Shown piece by piece: positions 42,201 to 49,250 of a stretch of 64,000 bases of DNA; position 1 is the first letter of the stretch, and every line of letters begins with the position of its first letter. The DNA comes from RHKX01 sp046330415 (GTDB lineage: Bacteria; Actinomycetota; Thermoleophilia; Solirubrobacterales; 70-9). Under the pieces are notes generated by a model. The model did not search any database and had not been told where the DNA came from. It saw nothing but the letters and a program-made list of their open reading frames with translations. Location: the NCBI GenBank assembly GCA_046330415.1, contig JAXLSW010000009.1, forward strand, positions 62,001 to 126,000, written 5' to 3'. The position numbers were made by a program, and so were the translations under genes.

Positions 42201-43792
42201 GTGGCGGAGCCTCCCGGCGTCACCGGACCGGAGTGCGACTTCGTGATCGCGAGGTCCGGCGCCTTGACGACCGTCGGCAGGTCCGGGGTGCTCGCCGCGG
42301 TCAGCGGCGTGTTCAGCGACTCGCTGAAGAAGCTGGCCGTCGCCGTGTTCGTGATCCGGGTGTCGGGGGCGAGGCGGTTGGACACGCGGACCTGGAAGCG
42401 GACGTCGTAGCTGCCGCCGACGGCGACCTTGCCGCCGGTTGTGGCGTTCGCGCCCGTGCCGAGGCGCGTGACGACGCGGTTGTTCGCCGAATCGAACTCG
42501 CCGTTGTCGTCGCCGGAGGCGTCGGTGCGGGTCCCGGTCGCAGCCCCGGCGCCGTTGACGACGCGCAGCGACCCGGGCACGTAGGTCGTGTTGGCCGGGA
42601 TCGGATCGCGCAGCGTGAAGCCGACCGCGCCGTCCTGACCGTTGTTGGTCGCGGCGATCTTGTACTCGAGGATGTCGCCCTCCTCGATCGAGCCGCCGTT
42701 GACATCGGTGAAGGTCTTCGTCTGGTCGATCTTCGGCGCGTAGAGCTCCGTCGCGAAGGTCAGGACCCCGGGCAGATACACGTCACCCGACGTCGTCACC
42801 TGGATGTTCGCCGAGGTCGCGTTGTTGCCGAGGATGCCGTCGGCGTTGAAGAGGTCGGCGTCGATCCCGAGCTGGTTGACGTAGTCGGGGTTCTTCGTCG
42901 TCACCCGGCTGCCGCGGTTCGAGATCGTCGAGTTGAAGAAGTTGGTCTGCGGGTTGAGCGCGTCCTGCAGGGGCGTGCCGTTGAGACTTGCGCCGTCGCC
43001 CTCGATGCCTAGGTCGCCCTCGTAGGTGATGAAGCCGAGCGTCGTCTTGACCGCGCCGGCGGGCGGGGTGCGGAACCCGCTGACCGGGATCGTCGCCCCG
43101 GCCGAGCCGTTGATGGTCACCAAGCCGTCGAAGACGGTCAGGTTGCGCGCTGGCTGCGTCGTGTCGCGGTAGGCGACGACGAGCTGCCAGATCGCGTAGC
43201 GGTCGGCGCCCTTGGCGGCCTGGACGTTGGCGGTCGTGTACGTACCGTTGCCGGCCGCCGCGACGATCTGGGTGACGTCCGCGAAGGCCTGGTAGCGGCC
43301 CGTGCTCGCGGTCGAATCGTCGAGTGTGCTGGCGGTGATCGTCCGGTAGGCGGAGTCGCCGGGGACCTTGAAGAGCGCCTTGTTGCGGTTCGAGGAGTTG
43401 GGAGCGGCGTTGCTGCCGGAGCCGCTGTAGTCGCCGCCCCAGTAGAGGCCGGCCCACAGCACCTGGCTCCCGCTGGGCAGGCTCATGCCGGCCGTCGAGG
43501 AGTTGAACGTCGAGGAGTCGGAGTCGACGTCCACGTAGGTCATCGCGTAGGAGTTGTTCTGCAGGTTCGAGATCGGGGTCGCGGTGCCGTTGCGGGCCTG
43601 CGTGCAGAGAGCGCTGTCGGGGCAGGTCATCAGCGTGTTGCCGACGAACGCGATGTCGCCCGTGTCGTTGGTCGAGAAACGGGTCGTGAAGGAGCGGTCG
43701 GCCGACGCCACCGCCGGAGCGATCAGCATCGCCGCGATCATCGCGACAAGCGGGAGCGTGCGGCGCACGGCCATCGTCTTCAAGTGATCCAT
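39233..43792 (-). CDS. Giant secreted DUF11-repeat surface protein
   Basis: 1519 residues. A signal peptide (VAMIAAMLIAPAVASA) leads to an N-terminal domain of about 330 residues, then six DUF11 beta-sandwich repeats, recognisable from starts such as DLSLTKTADVPDGSAGDQVT and the middle TNNGPSAA...VLDSLPSGL. After these come three similar modules opening with HRH or HTH (first at His1098-His1100), each with two cysteines. A proline-rich hinge and a basic C-terminal domain of about 100 residues follow. No sortase motif or membrane anchor is seen. A structural or adhesive surface role is likely. ATG 43792 has a GAAGAGGG site. Confidence 0.82.
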   Translation of the reverse strand: MDHLKTMAVRRTLPLVAMIAAMLIAPAVASADRSFTTRFSTNDTGDIAFVGNTLMTCPDSALCTQARNGTATPISNLQNNSYAMTYVDVDSDSSTFNSSTAGMSLPSGSQVLWAGLYWGGDYSGSGSNAAPNSSNRNKALFKVPGDSAYRTITASTLDDSTASTGRYQAFADVTQIVAAAGNGTYTTANVQAAKGADRYAIWQLVVAYRDTTQPARNLTVFDGLVTINGSAGATIPVSGFRTPPAGAVKTTLGFITYEGDLGIEGDGASLNGTPLQDALNPQTNFFNSTISNRGSRVTTKNPDYVNQLGIDADLFNADGILGNNATSANIQVTTSGDVYLPGVLTFATELYAPKIDQTKTFTDVNGGSIEEGDILEYKIAATNNGQDGAVGFTLRDPIPANTTYVPGSLRVVNGAGAATGTRTDASGDDNGEFDSANNRVVTRLGTGANATTGGKVAVGGSYDVRFQVRVSNRLAPDTRITNTATASFFSESLNTPLTAASTPDLPTVVKAPDLAITKSHSGPVTPGGSATYKLDVKNDGNASVRGTTTTVTDTLPADLTPTSATGSGWSCSISGQTVTCTRSDDLAVGASFPTIQLGVNVADNAGTPIRNTARVANPSDANPANDSSEDPAPTSPSADLSIRKSASPGTVNVGDQVTFTLDVTNNGPSAAANVSVLDSLPSGLELVSANPSQGTCNATIACSLGTLARNGTAQVTVVAKALSSASGSTLRNTASVSGGQPDPNPGNDSSSADVSVAGADLEVEKTISNDHPSAGQPVRYTLLVSNHGPSSATPVVVRDALPAKLGSISTDRGECSVSGRDVVCTFATMASGATETIHIDATVLPGAADGALDNTASVSGPGVDPDPSNNSSTAKASVGSSADLSLTKTADVPDGSAGDQVTYTLAAHNDGPSNAAGAKIVDTLPAGVSFVSAGPGCTNNSGVVTCQLGTLAAGGDAARTITVRIDPGALGTISNSARVSSDTADPDHGNDEDFATTQINSQADLSLTKSVSPANALPGDVVTYTMTVTNDGPGTARDVVVSDTMPGGVTYVDSDPAAPTCDFSGGTISCDLGNLASGATRTITVRASVDALSYADDHRHLMPVEKVEQQVDLEAGQVRTVTLSCPTPGEVMADGSVRVDAVDQGTGTLGSVETRRQRSTAPGTYEFTVANNAGGRAQAKVFGTCIPSVTQPEAGHTHRVLVSDPVTVTETLPQGRSDIEVPCGPGSVAIAPGIDASGGEARLVGSEPSGNGRRFTVDAPVDATTVELSVRCMAIRLDTADGHTHDLALREVHRTVTVPANSTVSESVICGDLEKGIVASYDIPAGMLLAGHDPQPKSRVFKLVNTTNAPLDATIDLMCMGDRTGGPVVTTQILNSASVASPTSDPDTDDRVAGATLRVDSAPDPTPPQPPTPDQSPQANVSGDRARLGDKSVTVPVSCSGSDCAGTIELRSVAGSGVKAGRVLGGASFSLAAGEQGTAKVKLKRFAAKLARRGKLKRAKVVLTVGGESSSKLVRLKHR

Positions 43793-43961
43793 CCCTCTTC
43801 CGTTTTCTGGGTGCTTTGCGTGTACTCGCACGTGGTCGCGTTCGGGCTTCAGCCGCAAACTGCGGGCTTCTTCCCTGGTGAACGATGTCGCCCCCGGCGG
43901 ACGCTTAATCGGCGGTCCGTTCAAGAACTTGAGCGGTGCGACCGATTGCAACCTCGAGAGC

Positions 43962-44480
43962 ATGAATTCTAGGCGGCCAAGAGCACTCCTGCGCGGCGCC
44001 GTAGCCGCGTTCGCCGGCGCCTGTGCGCTGCTGGCCCTCGGGCCCCAGGCCGCCGGCGCAGGCTCCACCGGAGCCCAGGCCCGCTGCAGCGCGAGTGACG
44101 GCTGCGCCGACGTCTCGATCTCCGGGTACTCGACGCCACAGCCCATCAAACGCGGACGCACCAGCGAGCTCAAGATCACCCCGAAGAACGACGGACCGGG
44201 CTCGGCCTACGGGATCGACCTGCAGGTCGACGTGCCGAGCCAGCTCAAGATCGTCAGCGTCCGCAACTACGGCGGCTGGGGTTGCGCCGTTCAGGGAACC
44301 TGGGTCCGTTGCAACCTCGGCGACTTCGCCAACCAGCAACTCGCCGTGGTGGTGATCAAGGTGAAGGGGACCCAACGCGGCACCTGGGTCAGCAACGCGC
44401 GCGTCTACTCCTCGGGCATCACCGATCCCAACGGCGGCAACAACCAGGTCGGGATCACGGTCGGCGTCGGCAAGCGCTGA
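43962..44480 (+). CDS. Small secreted single-DUF11 protein
   Basis: 172 residues: signal peptide RGAVAAFAGACALLALGPQA, a short Cys-containing segment (RCSASDGCADV), then one DUF11-like domain (ELKITPKNDGPGSAYGIDLQ, VSVRNYGGWGCAV, VRCNLGDFAN). It is divergent from the giant DUF11 protein across 169 bp, so both may share one regulatory region. Frames opening further upstream lack a ribosome site; ATG 43962 follows GAGAG. It may be a subunit or partner of the large protein; this is inferred from position and domain only. Confidence 0.72.
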   Translation: MNSRRPRALLRGAVAAFAGACALLALGPQAAGAGSTGAQARCSASDGCADVSISGYSTPQPIKRGRTSELKITPKNDGPGSAYGIDLQVDVPSQLKIVSVRNYGGWGCAVQGTWVRCNLGDFANQQLAVVVIKVKGTQRGTWVSNARVYSSGITDPNGGNNQVGITVGVGKR

Positions 44481-44523
44481 CCGCCCGCGCCCGCCCGCGA
44501 AAGCGCCGCCGCCACGGCGGCCC

Positions 44524-44529
44524 TACCCT
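44524..44529 (+). promoter_or_regulatory. -10 box of a leaderless promoter for the MDR dehydrogenase
   Basis: TACCCT lies 8 nt before the ATG at 44538, just after a small GC-rich hairpin (GCCGCC...GGCGGC) that may end the preceding gene. Confidence 0.5.
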
Positions 44530-44537
44530 GGTCATCG

Positions 44538-45758
44538 ATGGCAGCGATCGGCCCGTGGCTGCGCAGCGGCTTCAACATCGCCAGGCCGGCCGGTAGGCCG
44601 GCCGCGAAGATCGCGATCGAGCGTGACCTCGACGTCCGCCGCCGCCGTCTCAGCGACGCCGCCCGCGACCGGATCAACGAACGCCGCCGCCCGACGCGGC
44701 CGAAGATGCGCTCGCTCGTCGCGAGCCCCGGCGGCCGGATGCGGTGGCGCTCCCTCCCGACTCCTCCCCCGCCCGGCCCCGATGCCGCTGTGGTCCACCC
44801 GATCGCGATCGCGACCTGCGACATGGACCGGCCGATCGGGCTCGGGCACACGCCCTTCCCGATGCCGCTCTGCTTCGGTCACGAGTGCGTCGCCGAGGTG
44901 CTGACGGTCGGCGAGCGCGTCGAGACGGTGAAGCCGGGCGATCGTGTCGTCGTCCCCTTCCAGATCTCCTGCGGCGAGTGCGTGATGTGCCGCGGCGGCC
45001 ACACCTCCAACTGCCTCAGCGTGCCGCCGATCTCGATGTACGGCTTCGGACTGGCGGGCGGGCATTGGGGAGGAGCGGTCGCCGACGAGCTCGCCGTTCC
45101 GTTCGCCGACGGGATGCTCGTGCCGCTTCCCGACGGCATCGATCCCGCCGCGGCCGCGAGCGTCGCCGACAACGTCAGCGACGCCCACCGCCACATCGCC
45201 CCCTACCTCCCCGGGTTGATCGAGGAGGGGCGCGATCCCGAGGTCATCGTCTTCGGCGCCGTCAGCCGCCGCACGGTCTTCACCGCCAGCGTCCCTCAGT
45301 ACACGGCGCTGATCGCCAAGGCGCTCGGCGCGAGCCGGGTCACCGTCGTCGACGCGCGCCCCGCCATCAGGCGCCAGATCGAGGCGCTGGGACTCGACGC
45401 TGCCGACCCGTCGGAGCTCGGCGGGACGACCGCGCCACTGGTCACCGACGTCTCCGGGCACCGGCGCGGGACCCGGCTCGCGGTCCAGAAGACGGCCCCG
45501 GACGGGTTCTGCAGCAGCGCCGGCGGCCTCCACGCCAACGTGAAGGTTCCGCTCTCGGCGATGTTCGGGCGCAACGTGAGCCTGCGCGTCTCCCGCTCCG
45601 ACGCCCGCGCCGAGATCCCGGCCGTCCTCGAGCTGATGTCCTCGGGGAAGCTGCGGCCCGAGCTCGTCACCACCCAGCTCGCCCCGATCGACGACGCGGT
45701 CAGCGCTCTGGAGTCGCACATGCGCGGCGGCGAGACGAAGACGATCCTGGTCGAGTAG
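44538..45758 (+). CDS. Zinc-dependent MDR alcohol dehydrogenase-like protein
   Basis: 406 residues. The catalytic zinc ligands are Cys94 (ATCDMD), His115-Glu116 (FGHEC) and a later residue; the structural zinc site has Cys145, Cys148, Cys151 and Cys159 (CGECVMCRGGHTSNC). The nucleotide-binding segment is unusual: where GxGxxG is expected it reads VIVFGAVSRRTVFTAS before AKALGASRVTVVDARP, so the cofactor fit is uncertain. A basic N-terminal extension of about 80 residues is also atypical. It is probably an oxidoreductase on alcohols or aldehydes, with substrate unknown. Confidence 0.82.
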   Translation: MAAIGPWLRSGFNIARPAGRPAAKIAIERDLDVRRRRLSDAARDRINERRRPTRPKMRSLVASPGGRMRWRSLPTPPPPGPDAAVVHPIAIATCDMDRPIGLGHTPFPMPLCFGHECVAEVLTVGERVETVKPGDRVVVPFQISCGECVMCRGGHTSNCLSVPPISMYGFGLAGGHWGGAVADELAVPFADGMLVPLPDGIDPAAAASVADNVSDAHRHIAPYLPGLIEEGRDPEVIVFGAVSRRTVFTASVPQYTALIAKALGASRVTVVDARPAIRRQIEALGLDAADPSELGGTTAPLVTDVSGHRRGTRLAVQKTAPDGFCSSAGGLHANVKVPLSAMFGRNVSLRVSRSDARAEIPAVLELMSSGKLRPELVTTQLAPIDDAVSALESHMRGGETKTILVE

Positions 45759-45775
45759 CTGGGCGGCGGGCGGCC

Positions 45776-45841
45776 GCGGGTGGACCGCCCGGCCTACGGC
45801 GCCTCGCTTCGCTCGGGAGGGCGGCCGGTCGCTCCACCCGC
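45776..45841. terminator. Hairpin in the convergent dehydrogenase/YcaQ gap
   Basis: GCGGGTGGA (45776-45784) pairs perfectly with TCCACCCGC (45833-45841), with an inner CCGCCC/GGGCGG stem. It occupies most of the 93-bp convergent gap and could stop transcription from both sides. There is no U-tract, as is common in GC-rich actinomycetes. Confidence 0.5.
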
Positions 45842-45851
45842 GTCCGCCCCC

Positions 45852-47048
45852 TCACTCCCAGAGCTCCGCTCCTCGCCAAGCAGCCAGGGACTCGAGCGCC
45901 CGGCGGATCGCGCCGTCCGCGCGGCGGCCCGGCTCGCGGTGGAGGGCGAGCAGACGCAGGACCGGCACCTCCCCCTCGCGGTCGACCCGCAGGTCCGCCC
46001 TGGCGATGAGCCGCTCCCCGTGCAGGATCGGCAGCACGTAGTAGCCCCAGCGGCGCTTGCCGGCGGGGACGTAGATCTCGAGCCGATGGTCGAAGCCGAA
46101 GAGCTCCGCGGTTCGCGCGCGGTCGCAGATCAGGTTGTCGAAGGGCGAGAGGGCGAGCGTGCGGCGGGCGGGCTCGAGGTCGGCGACGCTCTCGAGGTCG
46201 GCGGAGCGGATCCACCACTCGCCTCGCAGCCCCTTGACCCCCACCCGCACGAGCTCGCCACGGAGCTCCAGCTCGCTCAGCGCTCCCTCGAGCCCCGGGT
46301 AGCGCCGCCGCGTGAAGTGGGCGTTGATCTGCGGGGCGCGAGCAACCCCGAGCATCGCCACCGCGCGCAACGCCGCGCGCCGCGTCGCCTCCGCCCCCTC
46401 GATCGGTTCGGCGTCGGCCGCCGCCAACGCGCCCGGCGGCAGGCAACGCTCCATCAGGTCCCAGCGCCGCGCCGTCGCGTGCCGTTCTGCCACCCCGATC
46501 TCGCCCTGCATCCAGAGCCGATCGAGCATGCGGGCGATCGTCTGCCGCGAGGAGACCTCGTCGGTCCAGTGGCCGTGGACCCATGCCTCGGCTGAACGGT
46601 CCTCGAGCTCGTTGGCGCGGAGCGGGCCGTCGGCGCGAAGCGCGGCGACGGTGCTGCGCGCGAACTCCTCGTTGACCTCGAGCCACTCGCGGACGACCGC
46701 CCGCGCCGGGCTGAGCCGCTCCAGGTAGGTGCGCATCGCCCAGCGGTGCAGGGGCAGGTCGGCGACGTGGCAGAGGCTCGCCTCGTGACACCAGTAGTCG
46801 AACAGGACGCGGTCGCGGTAGGCGGCGCGGTCGAGGGCGCGGGAGTGCGACTCGTGGGTGCCGCCACGCATGCGCGCCCGCAGGACGAGCAGCGGCGAGC
46901 GAGCGACGACCCCGACCGGATCGAGTTGCAGGCAGCCGATCCGCTCGACGATCTCGGCGATCCCCGCGCCGGGCTCCGGCGGCGCCGCCAGCCCCTGCGC
47001 GTGGAGCGCCAGCCGCCGCGCCTGCGCCTGCGTGATCGTCACCGCCAT
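45852..47048 (-). CDS. YcaQ/AlkX-like winged-helix DNA glycosylase-family protein
   Basis: 398 residues of the HTH_42 (winged helix DNA-binding, YcaQ) family: TQAQARRLALHAQGL at the start, CLQLDPVGVVARSPLLVL, and the DYWCHEASL segment. The catalytic motif appears as Gln41-Leu42-Asp43, the QxD form known in E. coli YcaQ-type interstrand-crosslink glycosylases; the AlkZ branch has QxQ. Unhooking of alkylated or crosslinked bases is therefore a reasonable prediction. The gene is divergent from the LigD polymerase module across about 32 bp, which favours a repair setting. Confidence 0.82.
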   Translation of the reverse strand: MAVTITQAQARRLALHAQGLAAPPEPGAGIAEIVERIGCLQLDPVGVVARSPLLVLRARMRGGTHESHSRALDRAAYRDRVLFDYWCHEASLCHVADLPLHRWAMRTYLERLSPARAVVREWLEVNEEFARSTVAALRADGPLRANELEDRSAEAWVHGHWTDEVSSRQTIARMLDRLWMQGEIGVAERHATARRWDLMERCLPPGALAAADAEPIEGAEATRRAALRAVAMLGVARAPQINAHFTRRRYPGLEGALSELELRGELVRVGVKGLRGEWWIRSADLESVADLEPARRTLALSPFDNLICDRARTAELFGFDHRLEIYVPAGKRRWGYYVLPILHGERLIARADLRVDREGEVPVLRLLALHREPGRRADGAIRRALESLAAWRGAELWE

Positions 47049-47068
47049 CGGGCCGATGCAATCAGACC

Positions 47069-47074
47069 TACGAT
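47069..47074 (+). promoter_or_regulatory. -10 box before the LigD polymerase-module gene
   Basis: TACGAT lies 6 nt before base 47081, which in the gene's frame is an ATC codon rather than ATG/GTG. See the start discussion for that gene. Confidence 0.4.
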
Positions 47075-47080
47075 GAGCGC

Positions 47081-47998
47081 ATCGCTGCCAGGGAGCTCAT
47101 CCGGGTCGGCCGCAGGGAGATCGAGATCTCGCACCCGGCGAAGCTGCTCTTCCCGAAGCCACCGACGAGCAAGCTGGACCTGGCCCGCCACTACGAGCGC
47201 GTCGGCGAGACGATGCTCCCCCACGTCCGCAGCCGTCCCGTCGCGATGGAGTCCTACCCCGGCGGGATCGGGGGCAAGGGCTTCTACATGAAGTCGGTTC
47301 CGGATCACTTCCCCGCCTGGATCGACCGGGTCGAGGTGGCCAAGCGCGGCGGCACCAACGTCCAGCTGACGATCGAGAAGGCGGCCACGCCTGTCTACCT
47401 CGCCGGCCAGAACGTGATCACGCCGCATATCTGGCTGTCGCGGGTGGACCGGCCCGGCGGCGCATACGAGCCCGACAGGCTGATCGTCGACCTCGACCCC
47501 TCCCCGGGGGTGAGCTTCACCGCGATCCGCGCCGCGGCTCGTGAGGCGGGGCGGCGGCTCCGCGACGCCGGCCTCGTTCCCTTCGCGATGGTGACCGGAT
47601 CACGCGGCGTCCACGTCGTCTGCCCCCTGCGCCGCGGACACCGCTACGAGGAGGTCCACGGCTGGGCGCGGGCGCTCGCCGAGGCGATGGTGGCCGACGA
47701 TCCGAAGCGGCTGACGCTGGAGTGGAAGCGCGAGGACCGTGGCCGCCGCATCTACCTCGACGTCAACCGGATCGCCTACGCGCAGCACGTCGTCGCTCCG
47801 TACGCGGTGCGGGCGAAGCCGCGGGCTCCGGTCGCGATGCCGATCAACTGGGACGAGCTCGACGACGCGAAGCTGCGTCCCGACCGCTGGACGGTCCGCA
47901 ACGCGGCGCGGCGACTCGAGGCGGAGGGCGACGCGTGGCGGGGGATCGGGCGCCGCGCGCGGTCGCTGCCGGCGCCGCCGCCGGGCACCACCTCCTAG
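47081..47998 (+). CDS. LigD-type DNA polymerase/primase module
   Basis: About 305 residues homologous to the LigD polymerase domain (AEP superfamily): VGRREIEISHPAKLLFPK, then SYPGGIGGKGFYMKSVPDHF, the metal-binding VDLDPSPGV (Asp-x-Asp), TGSRGVHVVCPL, and YLDVNRIAYAQHVVAPY. It adds nucleotides at DNA ends during end joining. The 5' end is unclear: the frame has no ATG, GTG or TTG before the homologous region. Either ATC at 47081 starts a leaderless message (TACGAT box 6 nt upstream) or the ATG at 47073 is real and one base is missing before 47093. It pairs functionally with the separate ligase at 20 kb. Confidence 0.83.
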   Translation: MAARELIRVGRREIEISHPAKLLFPKPPTSKLDLARHYERVGETMLPHVRSRPVAMESYPGGIGGKGFYMKSVPDHFPAWIDRVEVAKRGGTNVQLTIEKAATPVYLAGQNVITPHIWLSRVDRPGGAYEPDRLIVDLDPSPGVSFTAIRAAAREAGRRLRDAGLVPFAMVTGSRGVHVVCPLRRGHRYEEVHGWARALAEAMVADDPKRLTLEWKREDRGRRIYLDVNRIAYAQHVVAPYAVRAKPRAPVAMPINWDELDDAKLRPDRWTVRNAARRLEAEGDAWRGIGRRARSLPAPPPGTTS

Positions 47999-48048
47999 CC
48001 CTTCCATCCGCGGGACGGGACACGACCGTTCATCTCACCCCGCCGCTG

Positions 48049-48097
48049 GACCTGTCACCGGAGAACAGAGAAGAAGTCCACTCCCGGGTGACAGGTC
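48049..48097 (+). repeat. Inverted repeat B3 (family B)
   Basis: 49 bp with perfect arms GACCTGTCACC and GGTGACAGGTC. The interior GAGAACAGAGAAGAAGTCC recurs, on the other strand, in B4. It lies in the 199-bp convergent gap between the LigD polymerase module and the L,D-transpeptidase; nothing else is recognised in that gap. Confidence 0.87.
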
Positions 48098-48197
48098 CGC
48101 CCCCGGCGCGCGGCGGGCAGCCGTGGCTGCGCGACGGTGCTTTGGGCCCTCCCGCCTCCGGTGTTTGGAGCCGCTGCGACAGCTCCGAGTTCAACCG

Positions 48198-49034
48198 CTA
48201 GTTCCTGATCGTGACCGGGGTGCCGAGCGGCGCCTGCGCCATCAGGAACCGCATGTCGCTCTCGCCGTTGCGGACGCAGCCGTTGGAGTTGGCGAGCCCG
48301 AGCGGCGAGGTCGTGCCGTGGATCGCCATGCGGTTGCCGCCGGACCAGCCCGGCGGCGTGTTCGGCTGCGTCGCGGTGATCGGCAGGACGCAGCAGCCGT
48401 AAGAGGCGCTGAAGGTGTTCTCGAGCGTGTCGGTGACGGCGAAGTGCCCGGTCGGGGTCGGCGACTCCGCCGCCCCGACGCTGACCGTCCAGCTGCGCTT
48501 CACCTCGCCGTCGCGGCGGAACTCCGCCGTCATCGAGGAGACGTCGACGACGATCTCCTCGTCGACCGAGTCGACGTCGTAGGCGTCGGTTCCGGCCTTC
48601 AGCTTGAGCCAGCCGAGCTCGCCGTTGTCGAGCTTCTCGGTGGGGACCCCGACCCAGTTGCCCTCGCGCTCCAGAACCGTCAGCACCGTCGGGGAGCCGA
48701 ACTCGGTGGTGTCGCCGAGCGTCACGACCGGGTCGCCGCCGGGCTTCGCGCTCAGTGCGACCTGCTCTCCCTGCCGCACCTCGAGGACCGGGGTGCCGTT
48801 GCTGGGCAGCGGCACCAGCGGGTTCTCGCGGCCGGTGGGCTCGGGGGCGGGCTGGCGCTCCGGGGGCGCGGGTGAGCTCGGCGCGGGCTCGGCCGCGGCG
48901 GCCGGTGCCGCCAGGTCGGGAACCCCGGCGCCGGACTTGCCGCTGATCTCGAGCACCATCCACAGCACCGCCACCGCGAACACGGCGAAGGCGAGGACCA
49001 CGGCGAGGTCCGGGCGCTGCAGGGGACGGGCCAT
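48198..49034 (-). CDS. L,D-transpeptidase (YkuD domain), membrane-anchored
   Basis: 278 residues. A membrane anchor at about 9-28 (DLAVVLAFAVFAVAVLWMVL) is followed by a proline/alanine-rich linker, an SH3-like strand region, and a YkuD domain with the catalytic pattern HGTTSPLGLANSNGCVR (His239, Cys253). It forms 3-3 cross-links in peptidoglycan or attaches proteins to it, outside the membrane. This fits the meso-DAP peptidoglycan predicted from MurE. Start: ATG 49034 after GGAGGG. An in-frame GTG at 49112 would add 26 residues and run through a perfect palindrome. Confidence 0.9.
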   Translation of the reverse strand: MARPLQRPDLAVVLAFAVFAVAVLWMVLEISGKSGAGVPDLAAPAAAAEPAPSSPAPPERQPAPEPTGRENPLVPLPSNGTPVLEVRQGEQVALSAKPGGDPVVTLGDTTEFGSPTVLTVLEREGNWVGVPTEKLDNGELGWLKLKAGTDAYDVDSVDEEIVVDVSSMTAEFRRDGEVKRSWTVSVGAAESPTPTGHFAVTDTLENTFSASYGCCVLPITATQPNTPPGWSGGNRMAIHGTTSPLGLANSNGCVRNGESDMRFLMAQAPLGTPVTIRN

Positions 49035-49083
49035 CCCTCCACCACTCGTCCTGCGGGCGCTCGTGCTGAGCTGCGCGCGGGGT

Positions 49084-49103
49084 GCCTGGACGGCCGTCCA
49101 GGC
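49084..49103. repeat. Perfect 20-bp palindrome in the Ldt/pentapeptide divergent gap
   Basis: GCCTGGACGG followed directly by its complement, with no loop. It lies 50 bp upstream of the L,D-transpeptidase ATG in the 216-bp divergent gap. It is a candidate binding site for a dimeric regulator; the short spacing makes it a poor RNA hairpin. Confidence 0.6.
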
Positions 49104-49236
49104 CTCGCGCACGCGGGCTCACCCGGGCTCGACCTCCGTTTTCGGACGAGGTTCGACCGGTTTCGGCGGTCCACCGCGATCGCCGCGCCAGGACGCGGGT
49201 CCAGCGCGGCTGTCGATCAAGAGCCGACCGTCCGAG

Positions 49237-49242
49237 TAGAAC
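49237..49242 (+). promoter_or_regulatory. -10 box before the pentapeptide-repeat gene
   Basis: TAGAAC lies 8 nt before the GTG at 49251, consistent with a leaderless start. Confidence 0.42.
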
Positions 49243-49250
49243 TCGGGAGC

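Noticed and set aside
39239..43012. 1257-codon open frame antisense to the giant DUF11 protein
   Set aside because: Composition is Arg/Asp/Val-rich with no domain; the minus strand has a signal peptide and regular DUF11 repeats.
44480..44523. GC-rich stem after the small DUF11 gene as a defined terminator
   Set aside because: GCCGCC/GGCGGC pairing is short and embedded in generally GC-rich DNA; not strong enough to list separately.
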